A DNA stretch of 64,000 nucleotides from Planctomycetota bacterium. Lineage in GTDB: Bacteria > Planctomycetota > UBA8742 > UBA2392. The stretch's first letter is position 1. Every line of letters begins with the position of its first letter. The stretch lies in contig JADLFN010000040.1 of assembly GCA_020845475.1 (NCBI GenBank), positions 1 through 64,000 on the forward strand, read 5' to 3'. Below, in pieces: positions 32,537 through 40,311 of this stretch. The notes beneath the pieces are model-generated. The model saw only the letters and a list, made by a program, of their open reading frames with translations, did not search any database and had not been told where the DNA came from. A program made the translations under genes and the position numbers.

Positions 32537-32968
32537 ATGCGCTACATCATTCTCAGCATGCTGGTGTTCCTTGGCGCGGCTATCGCGATCGGCGGCTACA
32601 CGCTCTCGCGCGACAAGCCCGCGCAAAGCGTCAGCGGCGACTATGAGGCCGCAGCCGCGCAGGTCGAGAAAAGCGAGGCGCGACTATTGCTGGTCGTGGA
32701 TGCGCCGCCGCCTTACTTGTGAGCAAGCTGCCCGTCGCTGGTTCAGCGCATTCGCAATGTCCCTGAAGTCAAGCGCGCCACGGAAGCAGGCGATGTGGTT
32801 GTAGCCTGTGTTTACACCGGCTGGATTCCGCCTGAAATTGCAGCGCAGCTCCCGGAAAACCACAACGCCCAGAGCTGGGCCGCAGAAATCGAGCGCGGCA
32901 AGATCGTGCGCCTGCGCGCGGGCCCGCCGGAGAAGGTTGCGGCTGAACTGGTAGCTGCAAAACCCTGA
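32537..32968 (+). CDS. Probable selenoprotein: small membrane-anchored protein with U-A-S-C motif
   Basis: Read through the TGA at 32720-32722 the frame continues to a second TGA at 32966-32968, giving 143 residues. There is an N-terminal membrane anchor (residues 3-20), a helical linker, then a strand L-L-L-V-V-D followed by Y-L-Sec62-Ala-Ser-Cys65-P-S-L, a U-x-x-C redox motif placed like a thioredoxin active site. The rest (V-V-V-A-C-V-Y-T-G-W and later strands) stays protein-like in codon use. I do not recognise the family; no cis-Pro is obvious. The start ATG at 32537 is chosen for the anchor; an upstream TTG is possible. A hairpin with a GTT loop lies 14 bases after the TGA. Confidence 0.78.
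32736..32748 (+). promoter_or_regulatory. Candidate bacterial SECIS element 2
   Basis: CGCTG-GTT-CAGCG is a perfect five-pair stem with GU in its apical loop, 18-20 bases after the TGA at 32720. Position and loop resemble the upper stem of the fdhF SECIS. GCTG at 32727 can pair with CAGC at 32744 as an alternative fold. Confidence 0.5.
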
Positions 32969-33032
32969 TGGCAGCAGCGGTTGCGAGGCTATAATCAGCA
33001 GCGCACAAGGGCCGTTTACCACGGAGGCTTCC

Positions 33033-33569
33033 ATGCGACGCCTGCTCTTCCTGCTTCCTGTTCTCTTTGTCTGTGCCGGCGCGTTGAGTGCCGAGCGCAT
33101 CGTTGATTTCAGCGAAACGGTTTACCTGCAAAGCTACGAGACCGTTCGATACCGCATTCCCTTCGATTACGGCACGGCTACCCACGCCGATATACGCATT
33201 GTGGTGCGCGGCTTTGACGCGCCGCCGCGCGCGCGCCTGCTCAACGCCGATTTCGGTCTGGCCAAGGAATCGCGCGATACAAGCCACGACGGCATCATTG
33301 ATTTCACGCACCGGGCATCGGAGCCGCGCTATTACCTGGAAGTGGACAGCGCGCACGCGAGCCACTCGGGCGATTTTGAGATCCGCGTGTTAATCGATGC
33401 GGAAGATGGCGCCGACGCCTGGGCGCAGGTCGAATTCGTGAAGTATTTCCACGATCACGAGGGCGACCACGACCACAATTGCTCAACGAGCGAAAGCCAG
33501 AGCGGGTGGATGGGCGCATTGGCGGCCCTGGCCGCTGGCCTGTGGCTGCTGCGCCGCAGACTGGCCTGA
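33033..33569 (+). CDS. Exported protein with MYXO-CTERM-like sorting tail
   Basis: A 178-residue protein with a signal peptide (M-R-R-L-L-F-L-L-P-V-L-F, cleavage near L-S-A). The mature beta-rich part is unassigned; it has a His/Asp cluster (F-H-D-H-E-G-D-H-D-H) that may bind metal. At the C-terminus a Cys precedes a short Ser-rich spacer, then W-M-G-A-L-A-A-L-A-A-G-L-W-L-L and R-R-R. This Cys-spacer-TM-Arg pattern resembles C-terminal sorting signals of the MYXO-CTERM kind. Two other proteins in the window share it (36674-37396, 50861-53233). Confidence 0.7.
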   Translation: MRRLLFLLPVLFVCAGALSAERIVDFSETVYLQSYETVRYRIPFDYGTATHADIRIVVRGFDAPPRARLLNADFGLAKESRDTSHDGIIDFTHRASEPRYYLEVDSAHASHSGDFEIRVLIDAEDGADAWAQVEFVKYFHDHEGDHDHNCSTSESQSGWMGALAALAAGLWLLRRRLA

Positions 33570-33575
33570 TACAAG

Positions 33576-34790
33576 TCAAGCCGGGCGGGCCGTGACGCCG
33601 GCACCCTGCATCAGCGGCACTTCACTTGAAACGGGGCGCGAGGCAGGGCGCAGGCCGGCGACGGCAAGGGCCTGCTCGGCGGCACGGCGCGAAGCGCCGG
33701 AACCGCCCAATTTGTCAACGACCGCCTTGATTTCCTCGCGCTGTTTGGGCGCGCCGGTATCCATGGCTTCACGAGCGATCAGCGCCATGGTCAGCGGTTC
33801 GGCCTGCCACTGCAGCAACTCGGGCACCACCTGCTTGCCCGCGAGAATGTTCACCATGCAGGCGAATTCGTATGTCACCAGCAGGCCCGCCAGAATCGCG
33901 CTGGCCCAGGCCATGCGGTAGGTGCACAGCATGGGCGTACCCACGATGGCCGTTTCCACCGTGGCCGTTCCGCTGCACACCATGGCGAAGTCAGAGAGCT
34001 TCATGACCTCGTGGCTGCGGCCATGCACGCCGCGCAGCGGCAGGTCTTCGTAGCCGCGTATGGCGTGTTTGTAGCGGTCCGGGTTGAACCAGGGCGAACA
34101 ACCCACAGCGAACACGATGTTCTTATCGCGCGAGTGCAGCTCGCGCGCGGCTGCCAACATGCGCGGCATGAGGCGCGTAACTTCGCCCTTGCGCGAGCCG
34201 GGGAACAGGCCCACGACGCGGCATTTGTCCGGGATCTTGAAGCCGCGGCGCAATAGTTCGGCGCCCTTTTTGATCTTCTCGTGGTCGATCAGGTCGAGCA
34301 GCGGGTGGCCCACAAAGCGGGCCTCAATGCCGTGCTTGGCATAGAAATCGACTTCAAAGGGGAAGATCACGAGCATGCGGTCAACGTATTTGCGGATCTG
34401 CTCAACGCGGCCGCTGCGCCAGGCCCAGAGCTGCGGGCTGACGTAATAAACGACGGGAATGCCAAGTTGCTTGAAGCGCGGCGCCATGCGCAGGTTGTAA
34501 TCGGGCGAATCAATCAGCACGACGACATCGGGCTTGAGCTCCTTGGCTTTGCGCACCAGCTCGTCCATGGAATCGAGGAAGAAGCGCAGCGAGCGCACGA
34601 CTTCAACAAGGCCGACTGCCGAGTGTTCAAGCATGTTGCGGAAGAGCCTGACGCCGGCGTTTTCCATTTTGCCGCCGCCGATGCCGTAAACTTCGATGTC
34701 GGGGCGCAGTTCGCGGAATTGACGGGCCAGCAGGGCGCCGTAGTTATCGCCGCTGCTTTCGGTTGCGACTATGAAGACGCGTGGTCTCAT
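33576..34790 (-). CDS. lpxB: Lipid-A-disaccharide synthase
   Basis: LpxB joins UDP-diacylglucosamine and lipid X to form the lipid A disaccharide, a membrane-associated GT-B enzyme (family GT19). The 404-residue product begins R-V-F-I-V-A-T-E-S-S-G-D and has G-I-G-G-G-K-M, D-S-P-D-Y-N-L-R near residue 90, Y-Y-V-S-P-Q-L-W-A-W, the F-P-F-E segment, L-F-P-G-S-R-K-G-E-V and, near residue 275, C-S-G-T-A-T-V-E. All are strongly conserved. Its presence shows the organism makes LPS. It is the last gene of a three-gene unit with a radical SAM gene and a small membrane protein. Confidence 0.95.
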   Translation of the reverse strand: MRPRVFIVATESSGDNYGALLARQFRELRPDIEVYGIGGGKMENAGVRLFRNMLEHSAVGLVEVVRSLRFFLDSMDELVRKAKELKPDVVVLIDSPDYNLRMAPRFKQLGIPVVYYVSPQLWAWRSGRVEQIRKYVDRMLVIFPFEVDFYAKHGIEARFVGHPLLDLIDHEKIKKGAELLRRGFKIPDKCRVVGLFPGSRKGEVTRLMPRMLAAARELHSRDKNIVFAVGCSPWFNPDRYKHAIRGYEDLPLRGVHGRSHEVMKLSDFAMVCSGTATVETAIVGTPMLCTYRMAWASAILAGLLVTYEFACMVNILAGKQVVPELLQWQAEPLTMALIAREAMDTGAPKQREEIKAVVDKLGGSGASRRAAEQALAVAGLRPASRPVSSEVPLMQGAGVTARPA

Positions 34791-34792
34791 GG

Positions 34793-34945
34793 TTACTGTT
34801 CCGGCCCACCGGGATTGTCGTTTTTCGTGTCCAACTTGTTTTTCTTCATGCGCTGGATAATCAACAACGCCACGAAGATGCCAAAGGCAATGGCCACCGT
34901 TTTCATCACAAAACCAACAACGTCTCCGGCCTCAAGTCCCAGCAT
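34793..34945 (-). CDS. 50-residue membrane protein
   Basis: A short open frame between lpxB and the radical SAM gene encodes 50 residues: a hydrophobic segment at about 10-32 (V-V-G-F-V-M-K-T-V-A-I-A-F-G), then a basic, charged tail (M-K-K-N-K). The ATG at 34945 has G-G-G-A-G-T upstream, only two bases after the radical SAM gene's stop, and its stop is two bases before the lpxB start. Tight packing and the ribosome binding site support it as a real gene. A role as a partner of LpxB or of the SAM enzyme is only a guess. Confidence 0.65.
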   Translation of the reverse strand: MLGLEAGDVVGFVMKTVAIAFGIFVALLIIQRMKKNKLDTKNDNPGGPEQ

Positions 34946-34947
34946 GC

Positions 34948-35820
34948 TCACTCCCACTGCCTGCCGTAATACACTTCCACGGGCACCGGAACTTCCTTTC
35001 GCACGCGCGCCGCAAGTTCATCGAGGCGTGCGTCCGATAACATTCCAATTCCCTTATCGGCAGGTTTGCGCGCCGTGGTGTACACCTGAATCAGTTTCAG
35101 TTTTCCGGCGCTCAAGATCTCATGAAGCAGCCCGATGTACGCCCCGATCTCGTCTTCGCCTGAAACCGCACCGTCCATGGCCGGGAACAGGCTTTGAATC
35201 GTGACATCAAAGCGCGCGGCACAGGCGGCAATGTTGCGGACAATATGCCGCAGATTGAGGGACGTTCCGTTCACCTTTTCGAACCAGCCTTGCGTGCCGG
35301 CATCGAGTTTAGCCCAGATTTCATAGGGCCCGCCCTTGAGCGCCTCCAGCGCTTTCAACACCATGGGCTCACCTAGCCGCGTCGCGTTGGTAATCACGAT
35401 CAGCTTCAGGTCGGGCAGGCCGTGAGAAGCGCGCAAGTCGCAGGCTGCTTTGAGTGCTTCAGCCAGGCGCGCATAGGTGGTCGGTTCGCCGTCGCCGGCA
35501 AAGGCGATATCGTTGATGCGGCGGAAGGGTTCGGGCGTTGCGGCAAAGCGCGGGTGCTTCCAGATTTCACCGGACACGGCGAGTCCTAATAGCCCGTCCA
35601 GCTCATCAACCAGCACCTCGAAATCAACTTCCGTGTCGCGGCCCGCTGTCGTGCGATCCACCTGGCAATAAGGACAATGAAAGTTGCAGACCTTGTCAGG
35701 GTTCAGGTTTACGCCAAGTGACAGACCCCGGGAGCGACGGCTGACCACGGGATAGGCAAAGCGCAGTTCGTCGAACTGCCTTGCATGATCGCTCAACACC
35801 GAATGTCGGACCGTCGCCAT
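34948..35820 (-). CDS. Radical SAM protein, COG0731/TYW1-like
   Basis: A 290-residue radical SAM enzyme. The cluster motif is C-N-F-H-C-P-Y-C-Q, preceded by R-G-L-S-L-G-V-N-L, the pattern of the COG0731 family (wyosine-synthase-like, but bacterial members have other, mostly unknown roles). F-A-G-D-G-E-P-T-T near residue 105 and N-A-T-R-L near residue 145 are the expected SAM-binding elements. The ATG at 35820 is preferred; the frame is open to 35955 without homology. It is the first gene of the unit with the 50-residue protein and lpxB. Substrate unknown. Confidence 0.8.
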   Translation of the reverse strand: MATVRHSVLSDHARQFDELRFAYPVVSRRSRGLSLGVNLNPDKVCNFHCPYCQVDRTTAGRDTEVDFEVLVDELDGLLGLAVSGEIWKHPRFAATPEPFRRINDIAFAGDGEPTTYARLAEALKAACDLRASHGLPDLKLIVITNATRLGEPMVLKALEALKGGPYEIWAKLDAGTQGWFEKVNGTSLNLRHIVRNIAACAARFDVTIQSLFPAMDGAVSGEDEIGAYIGLLHEILSAGKLKLIQVYTTARKPADKGIGMLSDARLDELAARVRKEVPVPVEVYYGRQWE

Positions 35821-35993
35821 CTTCCCCGCAAGAAAAACCGGCGCCGGGCGGAAAACACGACCACGGCGCCGGGCTAAATTAGTGCCCGCTAGGAATTTGT
35901 ATTGTAGCAGTGCCACTGGCCAGTCAATGGAAAATGTGGCGCGCGCCTTGGACACTCGTCACGCCATGGGATACGCTCAACTCGGAGAAAAAC

Positions 35994-36521
35994 ATGCGCC
36001 TCCTTCCGGCTTATCTGCTTGTGACAATTGCCCTTGCGTTCATGATTGTCGCGTGCGACGACAACGAAGACTCGGGCGGCTCGGGGTCGTCGGGCCCCGG
36101 CGGCGCCACGGTTGGCAACACCGCCAGTGCCAGTGAGTTGAGCCTTGCTTCGCAGGTGCTTGTGCTTGTGAACCAGGAACGGGCCAATAACGGCGGGCTG
36201 CCACCGCTTTCCAACAACCCCGCTCTCGCTCAGGTTGCGTACGACCACTCCTGGGATATGCGCAGCCGCGGCTTCTTCAGCCATACCAACCCAGGGGGCG
36301 CCGATCCCTTTGACCGGATGGCTTACGCCGCCATACCTTACAGCGCTGCTGGCGAGAACATTGCCATGGGCTATGCCACACCCAATGACGTGATGGCAGG
36401 CTGGATGGCGAGCAGCGGGCATCGTGCGAACATACTGAATAGCAACTACACGGAAATCGGGATTGGCGTTCGTGAAGGTCCCGGCGGGCCCTGGTGGACG
36501 CAGTTGTTCCGTCGGCCATAG
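35994..36521 (+). CDS. CAP/SCP-domain (YkwD-like) lipoprotein
   Basis: A 175-residue lipoprotein. The signal (M-R-L-L-P-A-Y-L-L-V-T-I-A-L-A) ends at the lipobox I-V-A-C, followed by Asp, then a Gly/Ser-rich linker. The CAP domain starts near residue 55: L-V-N-Q-E-R-A-N-N-G, F-F-S-H-T-N-P near residue 95, G-E-N-I-A-M-G and S-S-G-H-R-A-N-I-L-N. The His and Glu of the CAP cavity are present. The start ATG at 35994 has GGAG upstream; the open frame to 35910 lacks it. Asp after the lipid Cys would suggest inner membrane retention in E. coli; that rule may not hold here. Confidence 0.85.
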   Translation: MRLLPAYLLVTIALAFMIVACDDNEDSGGSGSSGPGGATVGNTASASELSLASQVLVLVNQERANNGGLPPLSNNPALAQVAYDHSWDMRSRGFFSHTNPGGADPFDRMAYAAIPYSAAGENIAMGYATPNDVMAGWMASSGHRANILNSNYTEIGIGVREGPGGPWWTQLFRRP

Positions 36522-36673
36522 CCTTTGAGCATTCGCGTTGCTAGGCTTGATGTGCGCGTAGAACTTGGTTGGGCCATTTTCGGGATTGTATGGCAGGGCT
36601 GCAGGCGTATCATTCCGGCTCCCCGCGCATTCCCAGGTTTTGATTCGCCCACGGGCGTTATTGTGGAGGCTCC

Positions 36674-37396
36674 ATGTTCCGCGCACTTGTAATGTTGGCC
36701 TCGGTTCTGTTCTCCGGCGCCGCTTTTGCCCAGTTCACGATTACCCAGGTTGTGCACAATCCGACGGCCAGCGAGGTCGGCACCGTGATTGCCGGGCTGC
36801 CCGCTGATATTCCGCCGCCCGCGCCGATTCCGGCTGCTGGCGTAGCGCCCAACAACGCCTACGGCGACGGCAAGACCTACCACAACGAACTGCCCCGCGT
36901 GAGCGCCGAATTCTACGCCATGAGCGGCACGACCACGCACGAACTGGCCTACCTGCGCAATGGCTCGGCTGCGGACATCACCGTGGCCACCGCCTCTATT
37001 GGCATTGCCAGCGCGCCGGCAAAGGATGTTTCAGCCAAGCCCGAACAGGCTGACCCCGGCATCATGGCGGCGTTCATTCACGGCACCGCCACGAACGTGA
37101 CCATTCCGGCGGGCTCGGAGCTGGCCTTGTTCCTGTGGGTCGTGAAGTGGCGCGTCGGCCTGGACACCAGCCCGCGCGACTACAACCTGACGATCACCAT
37201 GACCGATACCGTGTCAGCCACCCAAATTACCGCGACCGCGCGCCTTACGGTTCCCGATGTCGGCGGCGAAAACGGCAGCGGCTGCGTATCGGATGGCAAC
37301 GGCTCACCCGCAGCATTGCTGCTGCTGGCGCTTGGCGGCATGGTGGCGATACTGCCGCGCCTGCCTCGCCTTCGCCGCAAAGCCGTAAAGGCATAG
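36674..37396 (+). CDS. Exported protein with C-terminal sorting tail
   Basis: A 240-residue protein with a clear signal peptide (F-R-A-L-V-M-L-A-S-V-L, cleavage at A-F-A). I do not recognise the mature beta-sandwich-like domain, which has D-T-S-P-R-D-Y-N-L-T-I-T and T-A-R-L-T-V-P. The end is G-S-G-C, a short spacer, a hydrophobic helix (A-A-L-L-L-L-A-L-G-G-M-V-A-I) and a basic tail with R-L-R-R-K, the same sorting pattern as in two other proteins here. It starts at ATG 36674 with GGAGG upstream. Confidence 0.7.
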   Translation: MFRALVMLASVLFSGAAFAQFTITQVVHNPTASEVGTVIAGLPADIPPPAPIPAAGVAPNNAYGDGKTYHNELPRVSAEFYAMSGTTTHELAYLRNGSAADITVATASIGIASAPAKDVSAKPEQADPGIMAAFIHGTATNVTIPAGSELALFLWVVKWRVGLDTSPRDYNLTITMTDTVSATQITATARLTVPDVGGENGSGCVSDGNGSPAALLLLALGGMVAILPRLPRLRRKAVKA

Positions 37397-37409
37397 CCCG
37401 CGCAAACCG

Positions 37410-37478
37410 GCGCAGGGATGGACAGGATCGACAGGATGTTGTGGCATTCAATCCTGTGAGTCCTGACCATCCCTGCGC
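37410..37478. repeat. Inverted repeat, GGATGGACAGGAT-type arms
   Basis: Arms 37410-37437 and 37451-37478 are inverted copies with about 24 of 28 matches, built from ACAGGAT sub-units. A second member of the same family lies at 54549-54625. Confidence 0.75.
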
Positions 37479-37500
37479 TTTTGTTGCCGCTTAGAGAATC

Positions 37501-37956
37501 GTGGAAAAATCCGAGACCAACCGCATTGTCAACGTAACGTTCCCGCTTGACCAGCAGGACGACTGGCCGCCCGTGGCCCGTGAAGATATTCCCTGCAACC
37601 AAGTGGCCGAGGGCCAGTACCGTCTGCGCGGCATCCCCTTTTACGCGCGCGCAGTTGCGCGCGATGACGTGGTGAAAGCCTCGCCGCGCAACGGCAGGCT
37701 GGAATTCATCGAGGTCTGCGACCGCGCCGAAGCGGCCACGGTGCGCGCCATCGTGCGCGACGAATCCAGGGTTGCAGCCGTTCGCAAGGCGCTGGGGTTT
37801 CTGGGCTGCGACACGGCGGTGAATGACCTCGTCAAACTGGTCGCGATTCACGTACCCAGCTTCGTGCCCTATGGGCCAATCCGCGATTACCTCGAGGCCC
37901 AGTCGCGCGAAGGCGTACTGAGCTACGAGGCCAGTTGCCTGATGCACACGGTCTAG
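37501..37956 (+). CDS. DUF4265 domain protein
   Basis: A 151-residue protein of the DUF4265 family. It opens with V-N-V-T-F-P-L-D near residue 10 and D-W-P-P-V-A-R-E-D, then G-I-P-F-Y-A-R-A-V and D-D-V-V-K-A, the conserved core. No function is established for the family. The start is GTG at 37501 with a weak G-A-G-A upstream. Its 3' end overlaps the end of pyrE by four bases on the other strand. Confidence 0.75.
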   Translation: MEKSETNRIVNVTFPLDQQDDWPPVAREDIPCNQVAEGQYRLRGIPFYARAVARDDVVKASPRNGRLEFIEVCDRAEAATVRAIVRDESRVAAVRKALGFLGCDTAVNDLVKLVAIHVPSFVPYGPIRDYLEAQSREGVLSYEASCLMHTV

Positions 37957-38507
37957 CGACCGAAATCCTTGCGGTTAAACAGGGCTTCGAACTCGAATCC
38001 CGCGGCTTTCAGCGCGTCGGATGCGCCTTCCATGCGGTCCACCAGTGCCATCACTTTCACGATGTTCGGTTTGTACTGCGTGCGCAGGCCCTCGATGGCC
38101 TTGATCGCGCTTCCACCTGAGGTCACCACGTCTTCCACGATCACCACGCGCGCGCCATCTGCCAGCGCCGGACCTTCCACCCAGCGCTGCATGCCGTGGC
38201 CCTTGGGTTCCTTGCGGATCAGGAACCCGCTCAGCGCTTTGCCCTGACGCGCGCTCTCCACAATGATGCCGGCCACCACCGGATCGGCACCCATAGTGGG
38301 GCCACCGACGGCGACTACGTCTAGCTTCGCGATACGCTCGTAAAAGAGCTGCGACATGAGTTCGAGGCCGCGCCCCGAGAGCGTGGTCAGACGGCCATCA
38401 ATGTAAAAATCGCTCATCTTGCCGCTGGCCAATTTGACGGGCCCTTCGGCGATGGTTTTGCCAATGAGCTGCTTCAGTTCTTCACGCGCGGCTTTGAGGT
38501 CAGGCAT
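37953..38507 (-). CDS. pyrE: Orotate phosphoribosyltransferase
   Basis: PyrE converts orotate and PRPP to OMP in pyrimidine synthesis. The 184-residue product has the N-terminal A-S-G-K-M-S-D-F-Y-I-D-G-R, G-G-P-T-M-G-A-D-P, the flexible-loop R-K-E-P-K-G-H-G and the PRPP loop V-I-V-E-D-V-V-T-S-G-G-S near residue 125. All catalytic residues are in place. The ATG at 38507 has G-G-A-G-A upstream. The frame stays open to 38984, but that part overlaps ribF and is not coding. Confidence 0.95.
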   Translation of the reverse strand: MPDLKAAREELKQLIGKTIAEGPVKLASGKMSDFYIDGRLTTLSGRGLELMSQLFYERIAKLDVVAVGGPTMGADPVVAGIIVESARQGKALSGFLIRKEPKGHGMQRWVEGPALADGARVVIVEDVVTSGGSAIKAIEGLRTQYKPNIVKVMALVDRMEGASDALKAAGFEFEALFNRKDFGR

Positions 38508-38631
38508 TCTCTTCTCCGTAATGGCCCCGCGGCAACGCGGGGGCAACACATGCAACAAATCTTGTAACAGGTGCCAACAAAAAGCGGGCGATGTGGAAAG
38601 TTGAACGGGTGGCCCTGCGCACGGCGTCTGT

Positions 38632-39573
38632 CTATTCGCAAGAGCGCACCCGCACCTCAGCGGTATCGGCCCGGAGCTGAGACTTGAGCGAATCCAGCGA
38701 ATCAAACATGCGCTCATCGCGTACGCGGAACAGGAACTCCACCTCAACTTCCTGGCCGTAAAGGTCGCCGTTGAAATCCAGCACGTGCACCTCGAGCAGC
38801 GGCATGGTGCGCGACTTGTCCACGGTGGGCCGAAGCCCGATGTTAGCCGCGCCGATGTGGGCCTTGCCGTCGATGGTGATGCGCACGCCGTAAACGCCAC
38901 GGGGCGGGTAGGCCAGCCCAGCGAGCGAGATGTTGGCCGTGGGATAGCCAATTGTTCGCCCGCGCGCGTCGCCGTGCTGCACAACGCCCACGAGACTGTA
39001 CGGGCGGCCCAGCATTTTGCGCGCCCACAGAAAATCGCCGTTCTGGACGTGCTGGCGGATGGCTGTGGAGCTCATCGCCTGGCCGGAAACCTCGATGCGC
39101 TCGGCTTCAACAACTTTCAGGTTGTGCTTTTCGCCAATCGCCTTGAGCACTTCAAAGGTCCCTTCGCCATCTTTGCCGATGCGGTTGTTGAAGCCGACCA
39201 GCAGGGCGCGCGCGTTCATGGCGCCCACGATGCACTCGGTTACGAAATCAGCGGCGCTCAACTGCCGCAACTGCTCGTTGAACTCCAGCAGCAGCACGGC
39301 ATCGACGCCGTGCTCGAGCAGCAGCTTGCGCTTGTGGGGCGGCGTGGTCAGCGCGGGCATGGCCTTGCCGGTCATGTACTCGCGCGGGTGCATGGAAAAC
39401 GTGACCACCGCGCTGGGCGCATTCTCGCGGTGCGCAAATTCCACGAGCTCATCTATCAGGTAAATGTGCCCGAGGTGCAGGCCGTCAAAGCTGCCCACGG
39501 TAACGATGGGCCTTGCGCGCGCGATGTGCGCGCCTTTGCTGTCAAATTCCTCGAAACTGGTGAAGGTGTTCAT
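38632..39573 (-). CDS. ribF: Bifunctional riboflavin kinase / FAD synthetase
   Basis: RibF makes FMN and FAD from riboflavin and ATP. The 313-residue product has an N-terminal nucleotidylyltransferase domain (V-G-S-F-D-G-L-H-L-G-H near residue 27, S-S-T-A-I-R near residue 165) and a C-terminal kinase domain with R-T-I-G-Y-P-T-A-N near residue 207 and G-V-Y-G-V-R. The Asp after the G-S-F motif and the T-A-N motif are present, so both activities are likely. The ATG at 39573 overlaps the end of the upstream lipoprotein gene by one spacer base (TGA-C-ATG), so they are co-translated. Confidence 0.95.
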   Translation of the reverse strand: MNTFTSFEEFDSKGAHIARARPIVTVGSFDGLHLGHIYLIDELVEFAHRENAPSAVVTFSMHPREYMTGKAMPALTTPPHKRKLLLEHGVDAVLLLEFNEQLRQLSAADFVTECIVGAMNARALLVGFNNRIGKDGEGTFEVLKAIGEKHNLKVVEAERIEVSGQAMSSTAIRQHVQNGDFLWARKMLGRPYSLVGVVQHGDARGRTIGYPTANISLAGLAYPPRGVYGVRITIDGKAHIGAANIGLRPTVDKSRTMPLLEVHVLDFNGDLYGQEVEVEFLFRVRDERMFDSLDSLKSQLRADTAEVRVRSCE

Positions 39574-39574
39574 G

Positions 39575-40237
39575 TCAGCGCGGATTGCGCCGGATGTTGG
39601 GCCCGCCGCCGGTGCCGCTGGTGCCGCGCGGCAGGGCATAGCGCGTGTAGAACACCACAATGTTCTGGGCATCCGTGAAGTAGCGCAGGCGCTCCTTCTC
39701 CTGCTCATTGAGCGAGGCCAGCACGGCGTCATTGATCGGCTGGCGCGGGAAATAGGCGCAGTTCACCACGCCGCCCTTGATGATTTCGACGGCGAGAAAG
39801 CGCTCCGTCTGGTTGTAGGGCTGGGACAGGGCCAGCTTGAAGGGGTCGCGCGAGCCGATTTCGCGCGAGATCTCAAAGAAGCTGCACTTCTTGCGCAGGC
39901 CGTTGAGCATGTCCATCATGTCGGCGTTGGAGATGTAGTACTCGTCGGCGCGCAACTGGTTGTCGGGCAGCCCGCGGTAAAGCGAGTGCGTTTTGTTGAT
40001 CAGCGTGTAGCGCACTTCTTTCTGGGCTGCGCCCGCCACGCCCTGCGCACCCTGCTTGACGTAGTAATACACGCGCGCATCACCGTACATCTTGGTCGCC
40101 CAGGCCTCGGTTTCGGTATCGCTTGTTGGGTCAACGGGCTCGTCGCCCCCGCCATTGTCGGTGGTGCCGCCGGTGGAGGCACAACCGGCAAGAGTAAGAA
40201 GCAGCAGCGCGGCTAATATCCATGAACGGTACAGCAT
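39575..40237 (-). CDS. Hypothetical lipoprotein
   Basis: A 220-residue lipoprotein with signal L-L-L-L-T-L-A-G-C, then a Gly/Asp-rich linker. The mature domain (from residue ~45) is not recognised; it includes Y-Y-Y-V-K-Q-G and R-F-L-A-V-E-I-I-K and looks like an alpha/beta envelope protein. The ATG at 40237 gives the signal peptide; the open frame begins at 40258. It is upstream of and tightly coupled to ribF, but the functional link is unclear. Confidence 0.7.
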   Translation of the reverse strand: MLYRSWILAALLLLTLAGCASTGGTTDNGGGDEPVDPTSDTETEAWATKMYGDARVYYYVKQGAQGVAGAAQKEVRYTLINKTHSLYRGLPDNQLRADEYYISNADMMDMLNGLRKKCSFFEISREIGSRDPFKLALSQPYNQTERFLAVEIIKGGVVNCAYFPRQPINDAVLASLNEQEKERLRYFTDAQNIVVFYTRYALPRGTSGTGGGPNIRRNPR

Positions 40238-40311
40238 AGGCGTCTCGAGTTGGGGCAAGGCAGGGGTAACAAGTGTGGCTTATGCGCTTCGCAAGCGCAA
40301 CCGGCGGCATG

